Assembly (NCBI GenBank): GCA_039519185.1
Contig: CM076849.1
Coordinates: 372,001 to 436,000, forward strand
Length of the DNA: 64,000 bases
DNA from: Astragalus membranaceus
Lineage: Eukaryota; Streptophyta; Magnoliopsida; Fabales; Fabaceae
Direction of reading: 5' to 3'
Below, in pieces: positions 22,529-32,155 of the stretch. The number at the start of each line of letters is the position of its first letter. The first letter of the stretch is position 1. Under the pieces are notes generated by a model. The model saw only the letters and a list, made by a program, of their open reading frames with translations, was not told the DNA's origin and did no database searches. Both the position numbers and the translations under genes were made by a program.

Positions 22529-25477
22529 ATGGATCCCCCCGTTACGGCTGCTTATCGACAATCCTGTTTTGACAAAATTTTTGCAATATTAGATGACTGT
22601 GACAGAAAATATCGCTTCCAATCAGCTCCCAAGAACCTTATGTGCGTGAATGAAGAAGAAAAGGAACCTGAAAATGAAGAAGAAGAGGAACCCGAAGCTG
22701 AAATTGAAAGCGAAGACGAAGGGATGAATTTCAGTTCATCAGTTACTGTGCACACCAAATTCTCCAGTGATTCAATCACAACTCTGTCGCAAGACAGAAT
22801 CAACGACACGGAGGATGCACCGGTTGAGAGAAGTCTTATTGCTGATCTAGTTTCGGAGCTTGTGCCGTTGACGACCAGCGATGAAGTAGAAGAGGACCTT
22901 GGCAACCACAATCTAACTTCTGAGGTGGATTCGCCGGAAATAGCCCTGACCGCCGCTGAAGGGGGTTTGATTGGCGCAGCTGACAACACCGTCGAACTTA
23001 AACATACTGTGTTCGAACCTCAGATCCTGCTCGACCATGCCTTCTCTGCTGCCAAACCCATCACGCACAGGGAGTTCGTTCCACAAGCCTTTCACAACCA
23101 TGGCTTTTCCAAGCTCCAGCAACACTCCAACGATGATCCTGCTGCTGGACTAGCATCTCACACTGTTGACGAATACATGAATAAAGATCCACCGCCTACG
23201 ATGCTGACGCCGACAACGATTCCGCCACCAAAACCACCTGATAGGATTGCCACTCCGTCATCGTCACTCAATCTGGCCCAGTCGTTTACCATCGCAAAAC
23301 GTTTCTCAACAATACAAATTCCAGAACACAGGGTGTTCGATGGAATGCCAAAGAGACACCAGCTCACAACAAAATGGAAGAATTCACCACCTAAGCTTGG
23401 AACTTGGAGAGGTACAGCTAAGATTGTTACTGATGTGATTTTCCATGCCACAATTCCTATCCTACAACCACTTAGGTATCATCTTACTCCTAAAAATGAC
23501 TTGGATCCTTGGTATGAATTGTTGATTGTTGTTCTTCCTGAAAGTAGACAAGCCATTGAAATATCACCTTGTGATCACTTGTTTGCTCCAATGTTAAATA
23601 GCTCTGTTTGCATTCTTTATTATGGTTCTAAAAACTGGGTAGGTACCATTGGTTGGATCTCCTTTTTGTGTTCTGTTGGAATTTGGGCAAGGATAATGAA
23701 TTTTGATCCTCACAGTTTTGAATCTCTCTATCTAGTTGCCCTTGGTTCAAGTGTTGGGGAACAAGAGCTAGTTTTGATTTATGCTGGAAAGCATAAGGAA
23801 GCATCACATGCTTATGGACCAGTGAATACTAATCTATCTTGTGGCGTTTATGTTACAAGCTATCTCCGAGATGCATCTACAAATGAGATTTTACCTCTGT
23901 TTATAGCAATAAACTTTACTAAAATCATAGAAGGTTTGATCTCATTTGCATGTTTCCTTCCATCTGTTCTTGAATATGGGGGTTTCAAATATTATTGGAA
24001 AAGCTTTAACTATATGGTCCAACATGGTTTGACAATTGATGGCCACTTAAAGAGTAGTATGTTGGACATATACTTCAGCAATGGAGATGTGGAGATGATT
24101 GGCAATATTCTCCACCACAATGTCTTATATGGGGTTGCAGTATGCAGTAGCAACACTATGATCCTAGGCAAATGCTTAAACATTTTTGATTGGTGGGTTC
24201 AAGAAGAGAAGATGCCTAATTTCCTGACCACGACAGGTTCGTTTCTAGCTTGTGTTGCTTTAGACATTTTAAAATTACATGTAATTCTCTTTGCTCGTGT
24301 GGCAATGGCCAAGTCTGCTTCAGTGAAGAAATTAGAGGCATATTGGGCATACGTTATCAATAGCATAGATGAGTACCTAAAGTTTCTTCTCAACTCTAAC
24401 ACTCTTTGCTTCTACTCTAAATACAACACCTGCTCCGGCAAAGATGAGTTTAAATTTCAGTTAGTAAATACTGGGATTGCCATGTACTCAAACTATGGGG
24501 ACCCTTTTGATTCTTGCAAATTAATTAATGTGATGCTACTAACCGATGTGGGGACTTGGATTGCGTTGATTGATGGCTATGATCAAACTAGATTTATCAA
24601 TAAGGAGCAAGATGCAAGAACATTTGCTTCCTGGGGAATTGACTACTTGAAGTATGACAAAGGAGGTTGTTTGGTACAAAGTAATTCACTTCTAAAGGAA
24701 GTTGTTGGAGAGGTGGCTTGTTTGTTTAAAAAACTCAAGTTTAACCTCATATGGCAGGAGCTGAAATTCAAAATTGAGACAAGTTCTCAATTTGGTAACA
24801 TCTTTATGCTTCTTGCAATGAGGTTCGAGTTTTCAACAACAAAGCTTCGAGTTGTTCTTGCGGTGGATAATTATGGAGCACACCATGTTCATGTGCATAT
24901 TCACCAAATACAATTGATATCCCAAGTAGCCCTTACTGTACCATGGTCACCCATGATAAGACAAATCATATGGAATTTTCCCAAGCCCCAAAGGATGCTC
25001 ACTGATGTCAGAATGTCAATTAAATTTGCTCATGGGAAATTTGATACGCTTGCAAAAGATTATGAGGAGTATCTTGAAAAACAAGTAGAGTTTGTTTCTT
25101 TCTACCAAGCTTTGGGGGTGTTTCAGCAGGCTCATTCGAGAAATAGGGAGATATCAACACTCTACTTAAAAACTCTGCACCAACTGGTTCATCTTGGTTG
25201 GCTACTTCTTCACCAGTTTTCTTTTGTAGCTATTTTGCATAGGAAGATGATCTTCAAGGGAAGTGTTCAAACTACTAAGGGTCTACTCAAATGGAAGGCT
25301 TTACCTCCTAAGCATGGCACCTGGAAATATTCATCCTTGAGGACAAGGATGTTTGAAGGCGGGGGTATTGTGACAGTAATAATATTAGTATTTACCTTTT
25401 TACCTAGTAGGTTTAATTCTAGCACTCTTATGCTTTTGTCTTGTTGTGTGATTCACCATGATCTAGAATATTCCTAG
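22529..25477 (+). CDS. Chimeric ORF of 982 aa inside the non-autonomous LTR element
   Basis: An unbroken frame starting at ATG 22529, 20 bp after the primer-binding site, and running about 109 bp into the 3' LTR. The N-terminal 200 residues are acidic, with the run EEEKEPENEEEEEPEAEIE. Residues about 690-730 resemble GH27 alpha-galactosidase (EQDARTFASWGIDYLKYD). A middle stretch (HLKSSMLDIYFSNGDVE) has a weak PPR-like look. The C-terminus (LLKWKALPPKHGTW, then MFEGGGIV) resembles the integrase chromodomain tail of Ty3/gypsy chromoviruses. A similar KWKNSPPKLGTW string occurs near residue 300. No gag or pol core is seen. I read it as captured host fragments fused to retroelement ends. Whether it is translated is unknown. 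Confidence 0.6.
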   Translation: MDPPVTAAYRQSCFDKIFAILDDCDRKYRFQSAPKNLMCVNEEEKEPENEEEEEPEAEIESEDEGMNFSSSVTVHTKFSSDSITTLSQDRINDTEDAPVERSLIADLVSELVPLTTSDEVEEDLGNHNLTSEVDSPEIALTAAEGGLIGAADNTVELKHTVFEPQILLDHAFSAAKPITHREFVPQAFHNHGFSKLQQHSNDDPAAGLASHTVDEYMNKDPPPTMLTPTTIPPPKPPDRIATPSSSLNLAQSFTIAKRFSTIQIPEHRVFDGMPKRHQLTTKWKNSPPKLGTWRGTAKIVTDVIFHATIPILQPLRYHLTPKNDLDPWYELLIVVLPESRQAIEISPCDHLFAPMLNSSVCILYYGSKNWVGTIGWISFLCSVGIWARIMNFDPHSFESLYLVALGSSVGEQELVLIYAGKHKEASHAYGPVNTNLSCGVYVTSYLRDASTNEILPLFIAINFTKIIEGLISFACFLPSVLEYGGFKYYWKSFNYMVQHGLTIDGHLKSSMLDIYFSNGDVEMIGNILHHNVLYGVAVCSSNTMILGKCLNIFDWWVQEEKMPNFLTTTGSFLACVALDILKLHVILFARVAMAKSASVKKLEAYWAYVINSIDEYLKFLLNSNTLCFYSKYNTCSGKDEFKFQLVNTGIAMYSNYGDPFDSCKLINVMLLTDVGTWIALIDGYDQTRFINKEQDARTFASWGIDYLKYDKGGCLVQSNSLLKEVVGEVACLFKKLKFNLIWQELKFKIETSSQFGNIFMLLAMRFEFSTTKLRVVLAVDNYGAHHVHVHIHQIQLISQVALTVPWSPMIRQIIWNFPKPQRMLTDVRMSIKFAHGKFDTLAKDYEEYLEKQVEFVSFYQALGVFQQAHSRNREISTLYLKTLHQLVHLGWLLLHQFSFVAILHRKMIFKGSVQTTKGLLKWKALPPKHGTWKYSSLRTRMFEGGGIVTVIILVFTFLPSRFNSSTLMLLSCCVIHHDLEYS

Positions 25478-25642
25478 GGAATGACTCACCTAGTTTCTAG
25501 AAGCTAGTATAGCATCTAGGTTAGAATATTCCTAGCATCTAGCATTGAGTGGCTAATCATGTGTAGCCTCCTTTGCCTATATATTAGAACTAGCATGTAA
25601 TGAATGAATCAACCAATCAATATCAAATCAAATACCTCTTAT
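25369..25642 (+). repeat. Truncated direct 3' LTR copy
   Basis: Matches the first 274 bp of the 5' LTR and breaks off at acctcttat. It carries a C where the 5' LTR has an A (ctcctttgcc against ctcatttgcc), a change shared with the adjacent inverted copy. Confidence 0.9.
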
Positions 25643-25645
25643 ATA

Positions 25646-25917
25646 TTAGGGATAAGAGGTATTTGATTTGATATTGATTGGTTGATTCATTCATTACATG
25701 CTAGTTCTAATATATAGGCAAAGGAGGCTACACATGATTAGCCACTCAATGCTAGATGCTAGGAATATTCTAACCTAGATGCTATACTAGCTTCTAGAAA
25801 CTAGGTGAGTCATTCCCTAGGAATATTCTAGATCATGGTGAATCACACAACAAGACAAAAGCATAAGAGTGCTAGAATTAAACCTACTAGGTAAATACTA
25901 ATATTATTACTGTCACA
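25646..25917 (-). repeat. Inverted LTR copy forming the right terminus
   Basis: Reverse complement of the adjacent 274-bp LTR segment, apart from one 8-bp deletion (tttttacc) and the turn of about 10 bp (25643-25651). The two together form a palindrome of about 549 bp. It ends in CTGTCACA directly before the target duplication. Confidence 0.92.
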
Positions 25918-26404
25918 GTATTTCAGCACCCACAACAACTTTGTAGGTATAATCAAAGGCAATGAGCCTGGATGGAGATGAGGAACCACCACACGAGACT
26001 GATATCATGGTTGCGTCCTTGGCCATATCCAACATACTCAAATATGACATTCAGTTTTCAACCTTTTTCTTACCCATAAATTGTAATAGAGAAAAAAAAG
26101 TCAGGTTAGTCTTTATAAAATTTCATTATTACATAGGTTTTCGAATTACCTCAGTGTACAAAAGTTTAAAGAATATAACGTTCTCTCCCTCGACTCACTT
26201 TCGATGTATGTTTTTCACAAGGAGGTCATACACAGTAATGAAGGTGGAGATGCGGTGTCAAACAACCGGATAAACAATAAGCTCTACGAGAAGTTAAGGA
26301 TGGGTTTTTTATTTGGTTGGGAAATATAACTGCATGGTCAATTTTATACGAGCCAATCTTTGAAACCTTTTGCTATAGCACATCTCTCCTCTTTATTCTT
26401 CAAA
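25918..26404. other. Intergenic stretch without recognised gene
   Basis: It starts with the right target duplication GTATT. One 103-codon frame (25962-26273) is open but resembles nothing I know and has no supporting features. The sequence is AT-rich. Confidence 0.4.
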
Positions 26405-27980
26405 CTGGTTATACTCTATTTAGTCTTTGACTTTTCTAAAAAGATTAATTTGGTCCCTAGTTTTTCAAATATTCCAATTTGGTCCTCAACATTTATAAAC
26501 GTGTATCAATTTAGTCCTTTTGTCAACCACTGTTAGTTAACAGTGCTGACGGAACTAACATGGCAGTTAAGTGCCTATGTGGCAAATGTCAGGGACCAAA
26601 TTGAAACAAAAAAATCCATGTCAGCCTGCCACGTCACGTAAATGTTGGGGACTAAATTAAAATTTGAGGGACTAAATTGATAATCGTTTTTTCAAAAAAC
26701 TGGGTTGTCATCGTGGGTACCAAATTGATACTAAGTTATATAAGTCAGGGACCTAATTGCTAATGTTTTTATAGACATATATGGTATTGTTTCAATATTC
26801 ATCCCTATTCAACTCTGCACATATTACATTAAAACAGGAACTTCAAATTGAGTACCATACAATCCATCAATAAACTATAATTATATAAATTTGCTCAGAG
26901 TAAAATAACATGCAGTTACATAAACTTTCCAAAAAAAAAACAACCCAGTGTAATTACATAAATTCGATACGTGAAACACTAAATCCAAAAAACTAAACCA
27001 TAATGTATAATTAGGTAAACTCGTTATGTGAAACACTATCCAAAAAATCAAACCATATAGTGAAAAATAATATAACAACTCCACACTATCATGGTTGCTG
27101 AAGTCCTGGTGTTGTAATGACTAACATCATCGGTATTTGTGAAGTTGGCATCATGGATGATGATGGTGGTGGTGGGACCATGAATGGTGGTCGTTGGTTA
27201 AGTGCAATTGCGGAGTTGGTCCCCTAATTGGAACTACCGTCAGTCTCAATGTATCCATTCAACAGACCCTCTCATCCCATACATCCTTCCCCTACCCTGC
27301 ACCAAATTTAAAATTACCAACTCAGTTAATATCAAAAAGGTCCCCACTTTTGTCACTTAATATCAAAATTCCATTTCCATTTGCACTCAGCAACATTTGG
27401 ACAATGAAATACTAACCACTGCAGTTTTTTTTTCTCAAGACTAACCGTGTATTAGAGGTATCTTAGCAATAGCAGAGTTAATATCAAAGTAGTTTGTTAG
27501 CATTAAAGCCCTAAAATCACGGTTCTAACAAACTAAACTCGAGTATTGCAAAAAAATAAGCCCTAAAATAACAATGTTGCTCTAATGGAAGAATAAATCA
27601 AAGGAAAATGGATGAAAAATGCTAAGTTTTAATGTATAAAAAACAAGAACAGAGAAAGGGGAAAATGCACCTGGCAGAAGGGAAGGTTCTGGTATGCTAA
27701 TGGTTTGAGAGTGAGAATGAGAGAAAGGGACGCGTTTCATTTCAAATGGTTTTTTGGAGAGAGAAGTGGAAAATAAAAATGGAAGACTAAAAGGGGCTAA
27801 TATCTTACCTGGATTTTTTTTAATTTGGTCCTTGACATTTGCCACAGTGACACTTAACTGCAATGTATCTCTGTCAATATTGTTAACTAACAGTAGGGAC
27901 CAAATTTATTGTCAAAAAAAAAAATAGTAGGGACCAAATTAATCTTTTTTTAAAAGTCAATGACTAAATAGGGTATAATC
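26405..27980. mobile_element. Candidate non-autonomous MULE-like element with long inverted termini
   Basis: The left end (gttatactctatttagtc, then tttgacttt, aagattaatttggtccct) matches the reverse complement of the right end (agggaccaaattaatctt, then aaaagtcaatgactaaata, gggtataatc at about 27930-27980). Inside are several more gggaccaaatt/aatttggtccc units in both orientations (26480-26760, 27820-27900) and no protein of note. Exact ends and a target duplication were not resolved. Confidence 0.5.
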
Positions 27981-28052
27981 TCTTCTTCGAATTGGTCCTT
28001 GTACATATGGCATGAGATGAATATCCCTTTTTTAACTATGACAAATCAAAGA
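27700..28052 (+). repeat. Direct duplication, left copy
   Basis: About 350 bp (gagaatgagagaaag, acgcg, tttcatttcaaatggt, up to gacaaatcaaagag) that recurs at about 31825-32155 with scattered differences. It includes the right end of the TIR element and its outer flank, so it looks like a local duplication and not two insertions of one element. Confidence 0.75.
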
Positions 28053-28139
28053 GGGGTGTTTTTTTTTGTACCACCATTAAACCCCATACACCCATATTTG
28101 ATTTTAACCCAAAAATACCCCTTTCATTTTCATCAAAAT

Positions 28140-28400
28140 CTGATCAGGCCCCACAAAATTGTAAGATTCCCAGAAATATCTAAAAAAATGTATTTCCAGA
28201 AATATTATCAGTTCAAATTTCCGGAAATAGGGTATTTCCGGAATACAAGTTAACCTTCCGGAAATATCCACTGTTAGGTATTTCCGGAAATTCAAATTTT
28301 TAACCTTCCGGAAATACCTTTTCTTGACGTATTTCCGGAAAGTTTAATTTTTTAAACTTCCGGAAATACCTTATTTTCGGTATTTCCGGAAATTGTTTTT
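28140..28400. repeat. TTCCGGAA palindrome array, left end of MULE
   Basis: Eight perfect TTCCGGAA octamers, alternating as ggtaTTTCCGGAA and accTTCCGGAAATacc with 15-30 bp spacing. These could be transposase-binding sites, since MULE transposases bind terminal repeats. That is inference. Confidence 0.85.
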
Positions 28401-28418
28401 TTAGCTTTTTTTACCAAT

Positions 28419-30586
28419 ATGGCTACGACAGATGGCAGAGGCCCCTTTATGGATTTATTGGATGCATTTACCACATCACAGGTTTTTCGTACTCGGGATA
28501 TTGTCACCCGTTGGGCTAGAGATATTGGGAAAGCCAACGGGGTAATTGTCATTATTATTCGATCCGAGTCGAGTGAGAATGGTAAAGGGAAGAAAAATAA
28601 GATTGTTTTTGGTTGTGATAGGCATGGGAGATATAGTGGAGTAGATGTTGGGTGTTCTAGTAGACCCAAGACCTCAAAAATGTGTGGTTGTCCATTTAGA
28701 TTGAAAGCTAAACCACTCGATCCTCCTAGTCTTGATTGGAAGGTCAAAGTTATGTGTGGAATTCACAACCATGAGCCTCTTAAGACTATCCTTGGAGCAG
28801 CAATATTTGGTAAGTTCAACAAGGATGAGCGATTAGCAGTTGAGGAGCATATGTGGTTGGGAGTGAAAGCAGCAAAAAGTCTAGAGTCAATAAAGAGGAG
28901 ATTTACCAACAAATTGAGTAACATTTCACAACTGTATAGAACCCGCAATAGTCACCGGAAGGGAAAGAGAGGAAGTAGGACTGAGATGCAGGAGCTTCTG
29001 ACACTGATTCAGTCTCATCATTATATTTGTTGGACCAGACGGCTTGAAGGAACTGATATTGTTGAGGAGATCACGTGGTCACACCCTGATAGTATCAAGT
29101 TATTGAGGATGTTTCCTAATGTCTTGATTATGGACTTCACCTTCAAGACCAACAAATATCCATTACCTTCAAGACCAACATATAGGGTTGAGTTAGCTCA
29201 TTGGTGATTGAAGAGGTCACTGGGTTCTAGTGGAGGTGACTTATGCAGAAGTTGGGAATCCATGCATGGGATGATCAATGCACAAATTGATAAAATTGTC
29301 AGTTCTTTTCAAAAGAGCATCAACCGTGTAGATGCCCGGCACAACACTCCATTCTACAAGAATCTACACGGTTTGGTGTCTCATGAGGCATTGAATCATA
29401 TAGCTCATGAGTTTGAAGGCATGTTGGATGGAGTAGGGACCGATAAGACCCGTTGTGCTGGTTGTGTGATTAAAGTTACTCATGGGTTACCTTGTTCTTG
29501 TGAGCTTGGGAATTTGCACCTACATGGCTGTCGAATCCCAATAGAGATGATTGACCCTCATTGGATGAGGCTGAGTATTGAGAGTATGGATGAAGAGCAG
29601 GTGAAACAAGCGTCACTTGAATGTGACATAAGCTATACAATAGAGGAGGTTTGGAGGCAATGGGCTGAGATGTCTCTTGAGGAGAGATGTGTCTGGAAGA
29701 GAGGTCTTGATGATTATGTCTTCAAAAGCACTACAACCATGGTTCCACCTAAGCACAAAGTCAAGACTAGGGTGCACCAAAGAAGAAAAAGAAAGAGTAT
29801 GATGTGAAGAGAGATCATTCTTATTGGGAGCACGTGGATGCGTCTTTGAGCTCAGATAAGAAACCCACCCAGATTTCATCACAGAGACTTCCTCAGCAGT
29901 CCTCACAGCAAGTCTCCCAATTACCATCACAGAGGTCAGCAGTTGAGCGAGCACAACATGACATCCATTTGGTAAGTCACTTTCCAGAGCATATGCATAA
30001 GTACATTGATGACATTATCAATGTGATTGGGGATGGAAACTGTGGCTTCAAATGCATTTCTGCCTCACTTGATTACTCGGAGCATAGCTGGCAAATAGTT
30101 TGCAATGATTTGATTGAGGAGATGGACTCAAATTGGTTTCAATACTCAGAGGTGATGGGTAACAACATTCAGACAGTTAGGGAATCATTAGTTGCTCTCC
30201 CACAAGACTTTCAACCTCATGAGAAGTGGATGTCGATGCCTGACATGGGACATGTTATAGCGACTAGATATCAGATAGCCCTTGTTATGTTGTCACTTCA
30301 TGATGGTGGGTCATGGACATTCTTCCCTTTGAGAGGAGCCTATGTTCCTAGTTAGAGCCGCTTGTTCTGTGTTGGGTTTGTCCATGGGAATCATTGGGTT
30401 CGGGTTATGTTGAACGCTACTAATCCAGTACCTCCTATTCATCCTACTTGGGGTGCATATGCTTCAGCTGAAGCTAGATCGTGGTTATATCCGTACCTTG
30501 GACGTGTACAGTTATGGTGTTCTTTTGTCCCAGATCATGTTGCACCGACCCTCCCAGCTGATGTTGATTACATTTCCATTAAATGA
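28419..30586 (+). pseudogene. FAR1-like / MULE / SWIM / OTU transposase, broken and lacking the catalytic core
   Basis: From 28419: a FAR1/WRKY-GCM1-type zinc-binding domain (FGCDRHGRY, KMCGCPFRLKA, CGIHNHEP), followed by the start of the MULE domain (NVLIMDFTFKTNKYPLP). The DDE catalytic segment is missing. The frame jumps in phase to the part just after it (RVELAHW), then a SWIM finger (LPCSCELGNLHLHGC). An OTU cysteine-protease-like domain follows (GDGNCGF with the Cys, GNHW with the His). Lesions: in-frame TGA at 29205-29207, a frameshift near 29800, and in-frame TAG at 30353-30355. MULE plus OTU fusions are known in plants. This copy cannot encode an active transposase. Confidence 0.85.
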
Positions 30587-30803
30587 TTGTATTATATTAT
30601 ATTATATTTTATTCCACGAATTTTTTATTTGACGGTCTGGATTTTGCCGACACTATTTAACGGTCTAGATTTTGCCGACACTTTAAACGGTCTAGATTTT
30701 GCCGACCACTTTTCATCCAACGGTGGAAATTCACTTTAGGGCTTCAGATTTTCCCTATAAATAGACCCATTGGGTTTCACTTCTTTCATACACACAACAC
30801 AAA

Positions 30804-31230
30804 ATGATGATGGCTATGGCCAACGAAGAGGCTTTCCTCACTATCATTTTTACCAATCAGGGCCTCATTGATCATCTGGGCATCATCATCAACGAAGATG
30901 ATGATGTCTGTTTCGAGGGGCGAGACACGTTTCAGTGTAGGTTAAAACACAGCATAACATTCGCTGCCCTGAAAGAGAGACTACTGCGTAAGGTGCAACC
31001 GGAGGGCGACGAGCATGAAATAACTAGTATAATTTATCGGAAACCAGCTTGGGTTAATGGACGTGTGCACTGGTCTGCAATGGAGGTCAACAACGACGAT
31101 GACGTCCAAGCCATGATGTCATGATGGCCATTCATGTTATCTTTAAATGGAAGGGTTATCTGCATTTATACGTCGAAACCAGAAGGACCGTCGCTGAGAT
31201 CCTTCGTCGTTTCACTCCACCATCTCAGTA
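30804..31230 (+). pseudogene. Second MULE-encoded ORF, PB1-like small protein, frameshifted
   Basis: ATG 30804 opens a 106-codon frame (NEEAFLTIIFTNQGLIDHLG, ending in DDDVQAMMS). Directly overlapping, an ATG in the next frame (about 31111) continues with VIFKWKGYLHLYVETRRTV and ends near 31230. The two look like halves of one protein broken by a frameshift. An N-terminal regulatory-like segment is often encoded next to OTU-type MULEs, but I cannot name the family with certainty. A TATA-like ctataaata lies 40 bp upstream. Confidence 0.5.
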
Positions 31231-31334
31231 GGTTCTATTATGTTTTCGTTATGTTTGTTGTTGCAATCTGTTATTTTAAATCAATGTAGAAGGCGTTTTT
31301 AATTAATAAAATAAATGTTTCATTTTTTATTTTT

Positions 31335-31625
31335 GTACTCCGGAAACACCATATTATATAATAAATTCGGAAGACAATTTTAAGGGATTTCCGAAAATAC
31401 ATCAAATTGGGATAAATCTGGAAGGCAATATTGAGGGATTTCCATAAATACCTCAAATCCAGATAAATCCGGAAGACTGTTTTTTTGATTTTTCGGAAAA
31501 ATCGCATTTTACGGTATTTCCGGAATGTAAAATGTGTTCCGGAAATACCGTAAAATGCGATATTTCCGGAAAATCAAAAAAACAGCCTTCCAGATTTATC
31601 TGGATTTGAGGTATTTCCGGAAATT
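31335..31625. repeat. TTCCGGAA palindrome array, right end of MULE
   Basis: Four perfect TTCCGGAA octamers (about 31515-31625) and several decayed ones (ccggaag, ttccgaaa, tccggaag), in mirrored order to the left array. Confidence 0.8.
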
Positions 31626-31706
31626 TTGTGGATTTAAGGGGTAGTTTCATCCGTTTAGTCATTTTGGGGGGTAGATGGTATAATAGGGGGTACAAAAAAC
31701 AGCCCT

Positions 31707-32155
31707 GTTGTTCCCCTTCATCTAAACTAAACATGTTAGTCTTTTGTTTCAAAAGGCTTACAAATTACAATCAATTCAACATGTTAAAAATCAATGTACA
31801 TCTTATTACTCCTTGATTCTCTCTTGGTTGTCTGAGTGAGAGAATGAGAGAAAGAGACGCGCTTCATTTCAAATGGTGATTTTTTGGAGAGACAAGTGAA
31901 AAAAAAATGAAGATTAAAAGGGGCTAATATCTGACCTAGATTTTTTTAAAAAAATTTGGTCCCTGACATTTGCCACGTTGGCACTTAACTGCCATGTAGC
32001 TCTGTCAATATTGTTAACTAACAGTAGGGACCAAATTAATCTTTTTTAAAAAGTCAGAGACTAAATAGGGTATAATCTCTTCTTCGAATTGGTCCTTGTA
32101 CATATGGCATGAGATGAAGATCCCTTTTCTAACTGTGACAAATCAAAGAGCATAA
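31707..32155 (+). repeat. Right flank of MULE and right copy of the direct duplication
   Basis: 31825-32155 repeats 27700-28052, including gggaccaaattaatc and tataatctcttcttcg. 31707-31824 is unique AT-rich DNA. Confidence 0.65.

Larger units (their letters stand above)
22090..25917 (+). mobile_element. Non-autonomous chromovirus-like LTR retrotransposon with chimeric ORF and inverted right LTR
   Basis: Flanked by the 5-bp duplication GTATT (22085-22089 and 25918-25922). Order: a full LTR (22090-22494), a primer-binding site (22497-22508, initiator tRNA-Met type), a long ORF, a purine tract (gaaggcggggg), a truncated direct LTR copy (25369-25642), and a truncated inverted LTR copy (25646-25917). 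Both outer termini are therefore the same U3 end, TGTGACAG on the left and CTGTCACA on the right. No protease, reverse transcriptase or integrase core is present, so any mobility would have needed proteins in trans. Confidence 0.9.
28053..31706 (+). mobile_element. Mutator-like element (MULE-OTU type), degenerate
   Basis: Related ends in opposite orientation: gggtgtttttttttgtacc on the left, agggctgttttttgtacc read from the right. The subterminal regions contain arrays of TTCCGGAA palindromes. Inside are a broken FAR1/MULE/SWIM/OTU reading frame and a second small ORF. No convincing 9-bp target duplication was found, and the element sits between two direct copies of a 350-bp sequence. Confidence 0.75.
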
